From Viridibacillus sp050279675 (GTDB lineage: Bacteria; Bacillota; Bacilli; Bacillales_A; Planococcaceae): 64,000 nt of DNA. Of the stretch, positions 8,685-17,225 are shown in pieces. Numbering within the stretch: position 1 is the stretch's first letter; the number at the start of each line of letters is the position of its first letter. Under the pieces are notes generated by a model, which had not been told where the DNA came from, searched no databases, and was given only the letters and a program-made list of their open reading frames with translations. The translations under genes were made by a program, and so were the position numbers. Location of the stretch: positions 3,709 through 67,708 of the forward strand of contig NZ_JBNNUK010000020.1 in the NCBI RefSeq assembly GCF_050279675.1, given 5' to 3'.

Positions 8685-8816
8685 ATAAAAAAGATTTTTA
8701 TTGATATTAATTTAGTCCTCTTTGGTTAATTAATAGGCTTTTTCACTGTTTTTTTAAAAGAATGTGGATAACTCTAAGAATATTGTTAATAGTTTTAGTG
8801 GAGAATAGTATTTCAG

Positions 8817-8849
8817 AGAAAGGGAATCATATGATTTCCCTTTCTTTTT
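8817..8849 (+). terminator. Terminator-like hairpin without an obvious gene upstream
   Basis: A 14-bp arm (8817-8830) pairs with 8831-8845 with one bulged T, and a TTTTT tail follows. It is 175 bp past the glpK terminator and has no gene between the two, so it could end a short untranslated transcript from 8642-8816. Confidence 0.6.
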
Positions 8850-8956
8850 GTATGATAAAAAAGCCGTGAAAAATACGAAGATTATGTTACGCTAAAGTAA
8901 AGGTAATATTTTTAAGAGAAATGCATGCTTAATGTAGAAATGGAGAAGGTTGTTGT

Positions 8957-10252
8957 ATGGTAAATATTTTTCAAGGGCATTACAAAGCGAAGTTAAAAAA
9001 TCCTCAAGATGTCCTCGCATATATTGAGGACGGAGCAGATATTATTATACCAATATCGAATGGAGAACCAGTAAAGCTATTGGATGTTTTGGAAGAGAAC
9101 GCAGAATACTTAAAAGATGTGCGTATTCATCAGATGTTAACGATGCATCCACGTAAATATATAGACGGAGCTTATAAAGGGCACTTATCACATGTCTCAT
9201 ACTTTTTGAGTGGTGCTACACGTAAGGCTTATCATAATGGGCATTGTGAATTAATGCCAAATTATTTTCATGAAGTACCACGTATTATGAAGGATTATAC
9301 GAAAGCATCTCTTGTAATGGCAGTTGCTTCACCAATGGATGAGCACGGATATTTTACTCTTGGAACACAAGCCGATTATGCTGCATGTTTTATAGGTAAT
9401 GCTCCCTTTTTCTTGGAAGTAAATGAGCATATGCCAAGAACGTTTGGCCAAAATTTAATACATATTAGCCAAATAGAAGGCTTTATTGAGCATCATACAC
9501 CGCTTGTGAAAAATCCGGAACCAGTAATCGAAGAAAAAGACATACGAATTGCAGAATATGTTGCAGAATATATTAAAAACGGTGATACATTGCAAGCTGG
9601 GATAGGGTCGATTCCAAATGCAGTTATTAGTTTACTAAATGATCATCGCCATTTAGGTATTCATACGGAACTGATAACGGACGGGGTAGTTGGTTTAGTG
9701 GAGAAAGGTGTAGTCGATGGGTCTCAGAAGAAAACGAATAAGGGGAAAATCGTCGGTACTTTTGCGTTAGGGACGGATAAGTTATATGAATTCCTGCATA
9801 ATAATCCGATTGTTGAATTCCAAACAGTTGATGTGACGAACGATCCGCGCTTAATTGCCAAAGAGGATAATATCGTTTCTATCAATGCCACAACGGAAGT
9901 GGACATATATGGTCAATGCGCCTCTGAAACAGTTGCAGGCAAGTATTATTCTTCCACTGGTGGGCAATTTGATTTTGCACGTGGAGCAAATTTTGCGGAA
10001 AATGGTCGTGGATTTATATGCATGCATTCGACTACGAAAAACGATACGATATCGAGAATAAAAGTTTTATTAACAAGCGGCTCAGTCGTAACAACCTCCA
10101 AAAATGAAGTAGATAAGGTAGTAACTGAGTATGGTGTAGCCGAGCTAAAAGGCAAATCGATATCAGCGAGGGCGAAGGCGCTAATCGAAATTGCTCATCC
10201 AAAATTTAAGGACGAGCTTATATTTGAAGCAAAAAAACTAAATCTAATGTAA
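8957..10252 (+). CDS. Acetyl-CoA hydrolase/transferase family protein, 4-hydroxybutyrate CoA-transferase type
   Basis: This 431-residue enzyme of CoA-transferase family I probably moves CoA between acyl-CoA and acetate or a hydroxy acid. The N-terminal half contains SPMDEHGYFTLG. The centre has LQAGIGSIPNAV followed by GIHTELITDG, whose E238 falls at the catalytic Glu of Clostridium aminobutyricum 4-hydroxybutyrate CoA-transferase. The C-terminal half has GGQFDFARGA and a final ISARAKALIEIAHPKF. It is a single-gene unit between two terminators. A second, distinct CoA-transferase lies at 37116-38636. The actual acyl substrate cannot be read from sequence. Confidence 0.82.
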   Translation: MVNIFQGHYKAKLKNPQDVLAYIEDGADIIIPISNGEPVKLLDVLEENAEYLKDVRIHQMLTMHPRKYIDGAYKGHLSHVSYFLSGATRKAYHNGHCELMPNYFHEVPRIMKDYTKASLVMAVASPMDEHGYFTLGTQADYAACFIGNAPFFLEVNEHMPRTFGQNLIHISQIEGFIEHHTPLVKNPEPVIEEKDIRIAEYVAEYIKNGDTLQAGIGSIPNAVISLLNDHRHLGIHTELITDGVVGLVEKGVVDGSQKKTNKGKIVGTFALGTDKLYEFLHNNPIVEFQTVDVTNDPRLIAKEDNIVSINATTEVDIYGQCASETVAGKYYSSTGGQFDFARGANFAENGRGFICMHSTTKNDTISRIKVLLTSGSVVTTSKNEVDKVVTEYGVAELKGKSISARAKALIEIAHPKFKDELIFEAKKLNLM

Positions 10253-10260
10253 GAAATACT

Positions 10261-10291
10261 AAACCCGTTTTTTAATTAAACGGGTTTTTTT
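10261..10291 (+). terminator. Terminator after the CoA-transferase gene
   Basis: A perfect 10-bp stem (10261-10270 with 10278-10287) has a 7-nt loop and a long T tract. Confidence 0.93.
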
Positions 10292-10424
10292 GATGAATTA
10301 TAAACATTGTTCACGATATCAAAATGGCATGTTACATATATATACCTATAAGAGAGAAAAAATTATGTTAGGAAAAGCTAAGTATAAAAATATATTTTCA
10401 AAAATAAATAGATAGGAGACGCTT

Positions 10425-11573
10425 ATGATGAAGGAGCAGTTAACATTACTTGAACCACAATTGAAAAGTGTTTTTAAGTATCTGCATGAAAATCCTGAAA
10501 TTAGCTGGAAAGAAAGGCGGACTACAGATTATATTAAAGGAATATTAGAACAAGAAGGGTACGAGGTGCATACGTTTGCAGATAGTACTGGTTTATATGT
10601 GGAAATCGGTGAGGGTAGACCGGTTGTAGGGCTAAGAACTGATATCGATGCCTTATGGCAAGAAATTGATGGGGAATATCAGGCGCATCACTCTTGTGGA
10701 CATGATGCGCATATGACAATGGTGATTGGTGTTTTACTATTATTAAAGCGCTTGAAAAGAACGTGGCGAGGAACCATTCGGGTATTATTCCAACCTGCTG
10801 AGGAAAAAGGACAGGGAGCGTTGTCCTTTGTTGATCGTGGATTGGTCGACGATATGGATTATTTATTTGGAGTACATGTCCGGCCGGTGCAGGAGCTACG
10901 TGATGGCACATTTTGTCCAGCGCTATATCATGGTGCATCCAGACTATTAAGTGGGCAAATTAACGGAGTGGAATCACATGCTGCAAGACCCCATTTAGGT
11001 AAAAATGCCATTGAAATTGGAGCAAGCTTAATCGAAGCACTAAAAACGATTCATATAGATACAATGATTCCATTTTCGGTAAAAGTAACGAAATTTCAAG
11101 CGGGTGGAGAATCAGGGAATATAATTCCGGCGAAAGCCTATTTCACGATTGATGTTCGTGCTCAAACGAATGAAGGAATCGAGCAGTTGCATGATGGCAT
11201 AGAGCGTACCATAAGAGCAATTGAATCGTTATATGAAGTGTCAATAGATTTACAAGAACAAGTTAGGGTTGCAGCAGCTGAAGTAGATGACGAAGCAAAG
11301 GATATAATTGAGCAAGCAATTATTGAATCAGTAGGTGAAGAGTATTTGCGTCCCCCTGTTATTACACCAGGTGGTGAGGATTTTCATTTTTATACGGTTA
11401 AAAGGGCAAATGTAAAGGCAGCAATGTTAGGGCTTGGTTGCGGATTAACTCCAGGTTTACATCATCCGCAAATGACTTTTAATAAGGCTCAGTTGATTGT
11501 TGGAGTAGAAATTTTGGCACGAACAGTATTAGGTGCATTTGCACATGCAGAAAAGGAAGCCCTCTCTTGCTGA
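10425..11573 (+). CDS. amhX: M20 family amidohydrolase, AmhX-like
   Basis: This 382-residue zinc-dependent M20 peptidase is of the aminoacylase/hippurate hydrolase type and is closest in pattern to AmhX of Bacillus. Metal-binding motifs are visible: GLRTDIDALWQ, then SCGHDAHM (near residue 100), then QPAEEKGQGA with the general-base Glu, and the late GGEDFHFY segment. The dimerisation domain lies between. It should cleave an N-acyl amino acid, and the next gene encodes an N-succinylamino acid racemase-like enzyme, so desuccinylation or deacylation is an attractive role. The symbol reflects resemblance, not proof. ATG 10425 or 10428 follows TAGGAG. Confidence 0.75.
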   Translation: MMKEQLTLLEPQLKSVFKYLHENPEISWKERRTTDYIKGILEQEGYEVHTFADSTGLYVEIGEGRPVVGLRTDIDALWQEIDGEYQAHHSCGHDAHMTMVIGVLLLLKRLKRTWRGTIRVLFQPAEEKGQGALSFVDRGLVDDMDYLFGVHVRPVQELRDGTFCPALYHGASRLLSGQINGVESHAARPHLGKNAIEIGASLIEALKTIHIDTMIPFSVKVTKFQAGGESGNIIPAKAYFTIDVRAQTNEGIEQLHDGIERTIRAIESLYEVSIDLQEQVRVAAAEVDDEAKDIIEQAIIESVGEEYLRPPVITPGGEDFHFYTVKRANVKAAMLGLGCGLTPGLHHPQMTFNKAQLIVGVEILARTVLGAFAHAEKEALSC

Positions 11574-11640
11574 AAATAGTATATTAGCGTATGTTTTATT
11601 AAAACGTTAATCTAGATTCGGTAGTGGAAGGTGCGGTAGT

Positions 11641-12747
11641 GTGAAGATAACAGAAATTAAAATTCGGCAACTAAGTATGCGAATGAAATCACCATTTGCA
11701 ACAAGCTTCGGTACAGTGCAAGATAAGCAGTTTTTAATATTAGAAGCTAAAGATGATAGTGGAATGTCTGGTTGGGGGGAAGGGGTTGCTTTCGAAATCC
11801 CTTGGTATACAGAGGAGACAGTTAAGACGAGTTGGCATATGCTTGAAGATTTCCTTATTCCACTAGTGCTTAATAAAGATATTCAGCATCCAGATGAAAT
11901 AAGTGATATGTTCAAAGTAATCCGTCAAAATAAGATGGCAAAAGCGACTCTTGAATGTGCGGTATGGGATCTATATGCAAAGAATACAAAACAGTCACTT
12001 TCGAATGCATTAGGTGGAGCGAAAGAGAAAATTGAAGTGGGTATAAGTATTGGAATTCAGCCGACAATTGATCAGCTGTTACAGTGCATAGAAAATTATA
12101 TTTCAGCCGGCTATAAACGTATGAAGGTTAAGATTAAACCAGGCAAGGACATTGATGTCGTTCAGGCAATCCGAGCAAAGTTTCCAGAAGTACCGCTAAT
12201 GGTAGACGCCAATTCGGCCTATACTTTAGATGATATAGAGTTGCTTAAAAAACTAGATGAGTACAATTTACTGATGATTGAGCAGCCTCTTGCATCAGAT
12301 GACATTATCGATCATGCAAAGCTACAAAAGCATTTAAAAACGCCAATTTGTTTAGATGAAAGTATTTGTTCTTATGAGGATGCACGTACAGCGATTGAAC
12401 TTGAAAGTTGTGGAATCATCAACATCAAGTTTGGTCGTGTAGGTGGTTTAACTGAGGCAAAACGAATCCATGATTTATGCCAGCAACATAATATTAAAGT
12501 CTGGTGTGGCGGTATGTTAGAATCTGGTATTGGTCGAGCGCATAATGTCGCACTTACGACGCTAGATAATTTTGTATTGCCAGGTGATACTGCAGGCTCT
12601 AGTCATTATTGGGACCAAGATATTATTTCTCCTGAAGTACATGTTGAAAATGGCTACATTTCAGTGCCAAAAAGTTTTGGAATTGGCTATGAACCTAACG
12701 TAAAATTAATGGATCAACTTACTGTAAGTCAAAAAGTTTATCGATAA
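11641..12747 (+). CDS. Enolase-superfamily N-succinylamino acid racemase / o-succinylbenzoate synthase
   Basis: This is a 368-residue enzyme of the muconate-lactonising subgroup of the enolase superfamily. The catalytic set is complete: K164 in the MKVKIKPG motif, metal ligands D189 (MVDAN), E214 (MIEQPL) and D239 (CLDES), and K263 (NIKFGRVGG). These numbers coincide with Amycolatopsis N-succinylamino acid racemase as I remember them. Such enzymes racemise N-succinyl amino acids and many also make o-succinylbenzoate (MenC). No menaquinone genes surround it. The M20 hydrolase 67 bp upstream favours the racemase role. The start is GTG at 11641 after GGAAGGTG. Confidence 0.82.
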   Translation: MKITEIKIRQLSMRMKSPFATSFGTVQDKQFLILEAKDDSGMSGWGEGVAFEIPWYTEETVKTSWHMLEDFLIPLVLNKDIQHPDEISDMFKVIRQNKMAKATLECAVWDLYAKNTKQSLSNALGGAKEKIEVGISIGIQPTIDQLLQCIENYISAGYKRMKVKIKPGKDIDVVQAIRAKFPEVPLMVDANSAYTLDDIELLKKLDEYNLLMIEQPLASDDIIDHAKLQKHLKTPICLDESICSYEDARTAIELESCGIINIKFGRVGGLTEAKRIHDLCQQHNIKVWCGGMLESGIGRAHNVALTTLDNFVLPGDTAGSSHYWDQDIISPEVHVENGYISVPKSFGIGYEPNVKLMDQLTVSQKVYR

Positions 12748-12784
12748 ACAAAAAACTATGCAAAATTTGCATAGTTTTTTGTTT
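12746..12784. terminator. Bidirectional terminator between converging genes
   Basis: A perfect 19-bp inverted repeat (12746-12764 with 12766-12784) has T tracts on both strands. It serves the racemase gene on the plus strand and the DUF7662-GNAT gene on the minus strand. Confidence 0.93.
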
Positions 12785-13589
12785 ATATTATTAATAATTT
12801 ACTCATATAAAGCTCATCTTCATAGTCATCGTTTATTTTCAATGATTGTTGACGCTCTCCGTCTATTCCAAATCCAAATTTGTTAAACATATTTATTGCG
12901 ATAGTATTAGATTTACTAACACTTAATTCAATTCTTTTAACGCTATTTGACAGTGCCCATTTTTCAGCCTCTTTTATAAGTGTTGTGCCTATGCCTCGGT
13001 TAGTAAATTTCTGTTTGACACCGAGGTAAATCGATACACGGTGTTTAGCACGTTGAGCTTTATTACCAGAAATAGAAATCATGCCTCCAATTTGCCCTTC
13101 AACAACTGCTACTAGAATCGAGCTAGAATTGTCTTTGCGTAAGTTAGTAATTTTTTTGCGTACACTTTGAACAGATGGGTCGCGTTCGTTTATACCATAA
13201 AGCATAAAATCTGTCTCTGCATCTAACGTAGACAATAATTTGGCTAAATCACGGGCATCATCCGTTTCAATAGAGCGAGTGATAAAAGTATTTTTAGCTT
13301 TATTTAAACTATCCAATTCATCATTACTGTTATTTGAAGGTTTTTCAAATGTCACATGATAACCAGGTTGTACTGTGGTTACATTGTATCCTTGTTCTAT
13401 CCAAGCTAGATAGTGTTTTAAGGGAGGTTTAGTTTTTTTCCACCAACTCTTATTTAAATACGAGGAGTTAGGTAATGAATGTCCCATAATTGTTTCGATT
13501 TCTGTAAAGGTAAGTTGAATTTTATCGTCTTTTGCGGAGCTGAAATATTCAGCTAGTGGTATGTATTTCTTTTCAATCTTATTTTCCAT
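12783..13589 (-). CDS. DUF7662-GNAT acetyltransferase fusion
   Basis: This 268-residue protein has two parts. Residues 5-85 resemble DUF7662: a start YIPLAEYF, then IQLTFTEIETIMGHSLPNSS, a WWKKTKP motif and WIEQGYNVTTV. Residues 105-265 are a GNAT N-acetyltransferase, with the acetyl-CoA loop around QKFTNRGIGTTLIKEAE and the later NMFNKFGF segment. The domain order is direct, with a short Asn/Ser-rich linker. The role of DUF7662 is unknown. The gene converges on the racemase gene. In Geobacillus a GNAT succinyltransferase is reported to work with such a racemase, but whether this GNAT does so is open. Confidence 0.72.
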   Translation of the reverse strand: MENKIEKKYIPLAEYFSSAKDDKIQLTFTEIETIMGHSLPNSSYLNKSWWKKTKPPLKHYLAWIEQGYNVTTVQPGYHVTFEKPSNNSNDELDSLNKAKNTFITRSIETDDARDLAKLLSTLDAETDFMLYGINERDPSVQSVRKKITNLRKDNSSSILVAVVEGQIGGMISISGNKAQRAKHRVSIYLGVKQKFTNRGIGTTLIKEAEKWALSNSVKRIELSVSKSNTIAINMFNKFGFGIDGERQQSLKINDDYEDELYMSKLLII

Positions 13590-13902
13590 TATTACCCCTC
13601 TTTATTATATGTATATATTATATTAGAAATAGTAACATAGTATTAAGCCTAATTACATGATTTATATGATTATTATTTATTCTTATGGATAAAAAAGACT
13701 ATGTTGACCTAAAGGGATATTGGAGCAGATGATGTGGTTTTGTAAAATTAACTTAATAAAATAGAATACAGGAATTATATACTTTTAATTAGGCCCATAA
13801 TAAGGATTGAACATTTATCATCAGAGCGCTGACGTTCTTTTTCAGTGCTATTTATGATAAGATATATTCGGAAATTATTGAAATCTAGGAGGCAAAATTT
13901 AA
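13590..13902. other. Intergenic region upstream of ppaC
   Basis: No gene is seen. The region holds the promoters of the divergent DUF7662-GNAT and ppaC genes. An 8-bp hairpin, AGCGCTGA paired with TCAGTGCT, lies near 13825-13850 in front of ppaC. I cannot tell whether it is a leader structure or an operator. Confidence 0.4.
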
Positions 13903-14829
13903 ATGAGTAAAGTACTTGTATTCGGACACAAAAACCCAGATACTGATACAATCACATCTGCGTTAGTATATGCATATTTAAAAAAACAACTAGGCATTGA
14001 TGCTGAAGCTATTCGCCTTGGCGAACTGAATAACGAAACAGCTTACGCTTTAGAAAAATTCGGATTTGAAGCACCACGTTATGTGGAAAAAGTTGCAGGA
14101 GAAGCTGCTCAAGTAATCCTAGTTGATCATAACGAACGTCAACAAAGTGCTGATGATATTACTGAAGTTCAAGTAATGGAAGTTATTGATCATCACCGTA
14201 TTGCTAACTTTGAAACAGCAGATCCATTGTACTACCGCGCGGAACCAGTCGGTTGTACAGCAACAATTCTAAATAAAATTTTCAAAGAAAATGAAGTTGA
14301 GATTCCAGCTAACTATGCAGGTCTTATGTTATCTGCTATCATCTCGGATACATTATTATTCAAATCGCCAACATGCACTGAGCAAGATGTGAAAGCAGCA
14401 AATGAGTTAGCTGCAATTGCATCTGTTGACGCTGCTGAGTATGGGCTTGCAATGTTAAAAGCAGGCGCTGATTTAAGTGATAAATCACTAGAAGATTTAC
14501 TTTCTCTAGATGCAAAAGAATTCAGCATGGGAGCCCACAAAGTTGTTATCGCTCAAGTAAATGCTGTTGATGTAAATGACGTTTTAGATCGCCAAGCTGA
14601 TTTAGAAGTTTTATTAAACAACACTGTTGCAGAAAAAGGTCTAGACCTATTCTTCTTCGTCGTAACGGATATCATAAACAATGATTCTGTTGCTGTTGCA
14701 ATAGGTGCACAAGCTGAAAAAGCTTATGCAGCATTTAACGTTGTTGCAGATAATAATCGTGCGCTATTAAAAGGTGTAGTTTCTCGTAAAAAACAAATTG
14801 TCCCAGCATTAACTGACGCATTAAAATAA
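13903..14829 (+). CDS. ppaC: Manganese-dependent inorganic pyrophosphatase
   Basis: PpaC is a family II pyrophosphatase of the DHH superfamily. It hydrolyses pyrophosphate from biosynthesis to two phosphates, using manganese in the cytoplasm. The protein has 308 residues. The N-terminal metal motif FGHKNPDTD places H9, D13 and D15 exactly as in the Bacillus enzyme. VDHNE near residue 75 and the signature DHHRI near 96-100 complete the core, and the C-terminal DHHA2 domain contains SRKKQIVP. The ribosome site CTAGGAGG precedes ATG 13903. Codon use is that of a highly expressed gene. Confidence 0.96.
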   Translation: MSKVLVFGHKNPDTDTITSALVYAYLKKQLGIDAEAIRLGELNNETAYALEKFGFEAPRYVEKVAGEAAQVILVDHNERQQSADDITEVQVMEVIDHHRIANFETADPLYYRAEPVGCTATILNKIFKENEVEIPANYAGLMLSAIISDTLLFKSPTCTEQDVKAANELAAIASVDAAEYGLAMLKAGADLSDKSLEDLLSLDAKEFSMGAHKVVIAQVNAVDVNDVLDRQADLEVLLNNTVAEKGLDLFFFVVTDIINNDSVAVAIGAQAEKAYAAFNVVADNNRALLKGVVSRKKQIVPALTDALK

Positions 14830-14845
14830 TCCTCATTAGTGAAAG

Positions 14846-14879
14846 AACTGCCTATTTCAATTGGAATAGGCGGTTTTTT
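14846..14879 (+). terminator. Terminator after ppaC
   Basis: An 11-bp stem with one wobble (14846-14856 with 14865-14875), an 8-nt loop and a TTTTT tail. It lies between converging genes and may act on both strands. Confidence 0.88.
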
Positions 14880-14896
14880 ATTGTTGAAAATTACAC

Positions 14897-16276
14897 TTAT
14901 AATCCACTTAGGTCAAGTGGATATACTGCAGGCCCCTCAAGTACTGCACCATCCTTTGAAAAACGTGAGCCATGACAAGGACAGTCCCATGTTTCATCTG
15001 CTTCATTCCATCTAGTTTTACAACCTAAATGAGTACAACGAGGCATAGCACGACGAGTGACATGACCTCCTACAAAATCCTTCGTTACTTTTCCGCCTAG
15101 CTTTAAAGCTTGTAAAACAGCATCTCCGAATTTAGTATGCTTTGGAGAATAAAGAGAGAGTCCGACATTCTGTTTTCCAACAATACCATCTCGGAGCAGT
15201 TGTGCGGCCACAATTGAATTAGCTAACCCCCATTTTCTGAAACCAGAAGCCATCCAAATATTCGGTAAACGGGAACTAATCTGCCCAACATAAGGAATTA
15301 AATCTACTGTTTCAGGATCTTGCGCTGACCAGTGATAGTTGCAGTTGCTAGCTGCAAATTTATCTTTAGCCTCTAATTGCAACGCTTCATAATACATGGA
15401 GGTATTGGAAATAGTACCTGCAGGGTGGCTATCCCCAGCTAATAATATAAAAGGTTTGTCATCGATTAATGTTGTTCGAATAGAGCGACCAGGTTTATCG
15501 ATAGATAAATACTGACCTTTATACAATTCGCTTGCTTCAAAAGTCACGATATAAGAACGAGTGACTTCCAGTTTAAAAATTTGCATACCAATAATAGCTT
15601 CTAGTGGATAATGGGAGCATAAGATTAGCTCTTTATAACAAACTGTATGACCATTCTCTAGTTCAACACAAGGCTTTAAAATATTGACCTTCTGCACGCG
15701 TGAATGCTCGTAAATCTCAGCTCCTGATTGGATTGCCTTATCTGCGATAGTCCGTCCAAAACGTACTGGATGGATTTGAGCTTGTTTTGGCATTTTTAAG
15801 GAAGCGGTAATGTCATATGGAATTTCGCAATCGGCGTTCCATTCTCCAGGAATACCAAGAGTTTGGTAAGCCTTCCATTCATCTTCTAAGTCTTTTTTAC
15901 CGTCAGCTTTCTGTGTATATAAAAAGGAATCTGCATGATGCACACAATCGGGTTCTGCTAAATTAAATGATAGTTCCACAGCTTGCTGGTTGAGCTCATA
16001 ATACTGTTGAGCTGCTTCCATACCAAATTTAGTAATAAGTTGGCTATATAATAGACCTTGTTGTGCAGTTACCTTCCCAGTTGAATGGCCGGTAGTACCT
16101 GAAAATAAAGTATTGCCTTCTAATAAGGTAACCTTCCTACCAACTTTTGAGAGTAAGTAAGCAGCGAGTATGCCAGAAATACCACCACCGATAATACAGA
16201 TGTCCGTTTCGATTGATTGTTCGAGTGAAGGTCTTGCAAAAGGTGCCTGTTTATCTAGCCAAATTGAAGATGCCAT
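14897..16276 (-). CDS. FAD-dependent oxidoreductase with C-terminal Rieske [2Fe-2S] domain (YhfW-like)
   Basis: This 459-residue fusion joins a DadA-type FAD oxidoreductase with a Rieske ferredoxin domain, like YhfW of Bacillus. The FAD motif CIIGGGISGILAAYLL is near residues 27-42, followed by the FSGTTGHSTGKVTAQ segment. The Rieske ligands CTHLGC and CPCHGSRF lie near residues 412-442. It probably oxidises an amine or similar substrate and passes electrons through the iron-sulfur centre, but the substrate is unknown. It ends close to ppaC, which converges on it. The start ATG follows a TTGGAGG site on the minus strand. Confidence 0.88.
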   Translation of the reverse strand: MASSIWLDKQAPFARPSLEQSIETDICIIGGGISGILAAYLLSKVGRKVTLLEGNTLFSGTTGHSTGKVTAQQGLLYSQLITKFGMEAAQQYYELNQQAVELSFNLAEPDCVHHADSFLYTQKADGKKDLEDEWKAYQTLGIPGEWNADCEIPYDITASLKMPKQAQIHPVRFGRTIADKAIQSGAEIYEHSRVQKVNILKPCVELENGHTVCYKELILCSHYPLEAIIGMQIFKLEVTRSYIVTFEASELYKGQYLSIDKPGRSIRTTLIDDKPFILLAGDSHPAGTISNTSMYYEALQLEAKDKFAASNCNYHWSAQDPETVDLIPYVGQISSRLPNIWMASGFRKWGLANSIVAAQLLRDGIVGKQNVGLSLYSPKHTKFGDAVLQALKLGGKVTKDFVGGHVTRRAMPRCTHLGCKTRWNEADETWDCPCHGSRFSKDGAVLEGPAVYPLDLSGL

Positions 16277-16393
16277 AAGATGCCTCCAAGTACATTTTTT
16301 TTAGCATGTGGAGTATTTGAGAAATTATGTATAAGCAGATAAATTGCTGTTTCATATGTTCACATATACAATGTTTGCAAGAGGTGAGCATTG

Positions 16394-17101
16394 ATGAAAA
16401 TTGAAATTTGGTCAGACTATGTATGTCCATTTTGTTATATCGGTAAAAAACAATTAGAAAAAGCTTTGCAAGATACGGGATTCAGTGAACAAACGGAAGT
16501 AATATTCAAGAGTTATCAGTTAGATCCAAACACTCCAGCTACTTCGGATTTATCCATGTACGAAGCCCTTGCTAAAAAATTCGGATCTACAATTGAAGCG
16601 GCAAAGGCCCAAACAGTTGGTGTTGCAGGTCGTGCAAAAGAAGTTGGGTTAGATTTTGATTTTGAAAATATGAAACCTGCTAATACTTTCAAATCACATC
16701 GTTTAGCAAAATACGCCGAAGCAGAAGGTAAAGCTGCTGAAATGACGGAGAGTTTACTACGTGCGCACTTTATTGAAGCAAAACAACTTGGCTTAACTGA
16801 AGTATTAGTAGAGTTGGCAGTAGAAGTCGGTTTAAATCGTGAGAGAGTACTAGATGTACTAAACTCAGATAATTATGCATCAGAGGTATTGGCTGATATT
16901 CAAGAGGCTTCACAAATAGGTGTTAGAGGTGTCCCATTCTTTGTATTAAATCGCAAATATGCAATTTCGGGTGCTCAACCACAAGAATTATTCGAAGAGA
17001 CAATTCGTAAAGTGGCAGCTGAAGAGGGAATTCAACCGACACTTAAAATGATGGGTGTAGAAGGTACAGGCATTTGTGATGATGGCAAGTGTGAACTTTA
17101 A
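16394..17101 (+). CDS. DsbA family oxidoreductase, FrnE-like
   Basis: This is a cytoplasmic thioredoxin-fold oxidoreductase of the DsbA/FrnE type, 235 residues without a signal peptide. The active-site CPFC lies at about residues 11-14 (SDYVCPFCYIGKK), and the cis-Pro loop is GVRGVPFFVLN. Two extra cysteines close the C-terminus (GICDDGKCEL), which could form a second redox pair. ATG 16394 is preferred over TTG 16391 because of GAGGTGAG at 16381-16388. It precedes azoR, which fits a role in thiol or quinone stress, though its own promoter shows no shared operator. Confidence 0.88.
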   Translation: MKIEIWSDYVCPFCYIGKKQLEKALQDTGFSEQTEVIFKSYQLDPNTPATSDLSMYEALAKKFGSTIEAAKAQTVGVAGRAKEVGLDFDFENMKPANTFKSHRLAKYAEAEGKAAEMTESLLRAHFIEAKQLGLTEVLVELAVEVGLNRERVLDVLNSDNYASEVLADIQEASQIGVRGVPFFVLNRKYAISGAQPQELFEETIRKVAAEEGIQPTLKMMGVEGTGICDDGKCEL

Positions 17102-17123
17102 TCTTCAGTCAAAAGTATGAGAG

Positions 17124-17154
17124 CAGATACATTGACAGTGTATCTGTTATTTTA
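17124..17154 (+). terminator. Hairpin terminator after frnE that holds the azoR -35 box in its loop
   Basis: An 8-bp stem (17124-17131 with 17139-17146) has a 7-nt loop, TTGACAG, followed by TTATTTTA. The loop contains the complete -35 hexamer of the azoR promoter. The tail is only moderately T-rich, so termination may be leaky. Confidence 0.6.
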
Positions 17155-17160
17155 TAAAAT
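17132..17160 (+). promoter_or_regulatory. SigA promoter of azoR
   Basis: TTGACA (17132-17137), a 17-bp spacer and TAAAAT (17155-17160) form a near-consensus promoter 66 bp before the azoR start. Confidence 0.8.
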
Positions 17161-17166
17161 AAAATT

Positions 17167-17182
17167 ATCTTGAATTTGAGAT
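17167..17182 (+). promoter_or_regulatory. MhqR-type operator at azoR
   Basis: ATCTTGAATTTGAGAT differs at two positions from the Bacillus MhqR palindrome ATCTCGAATTCGAGAT as I remember it. It begins 6 bp after the -10 box, so a bound repressor would block the transcription start. Related sites lie at 19217-19232 and 33745-33764. Confidence 0.7.
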
Positions 17183-17225
17183 GTTTTTTAGAAAACTATT
17201 TTAACTAAGAGAGTGAGAGATTAAA

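Noticed and set aside
8880..8900. cre-like sequence before the 4-hydroxybutyrate-type CoA-transferase
   Set aside because: TGTTACGCTAAA keeps the central CG but mismatches the consensus at four fixed positions.
10534..10938. 134-codon minus-strand frame inside the M20 gene
   Set aside because: It has a His/Pro-rich, low-complexity product and lies opposite metal-binding motifs of the real gene.
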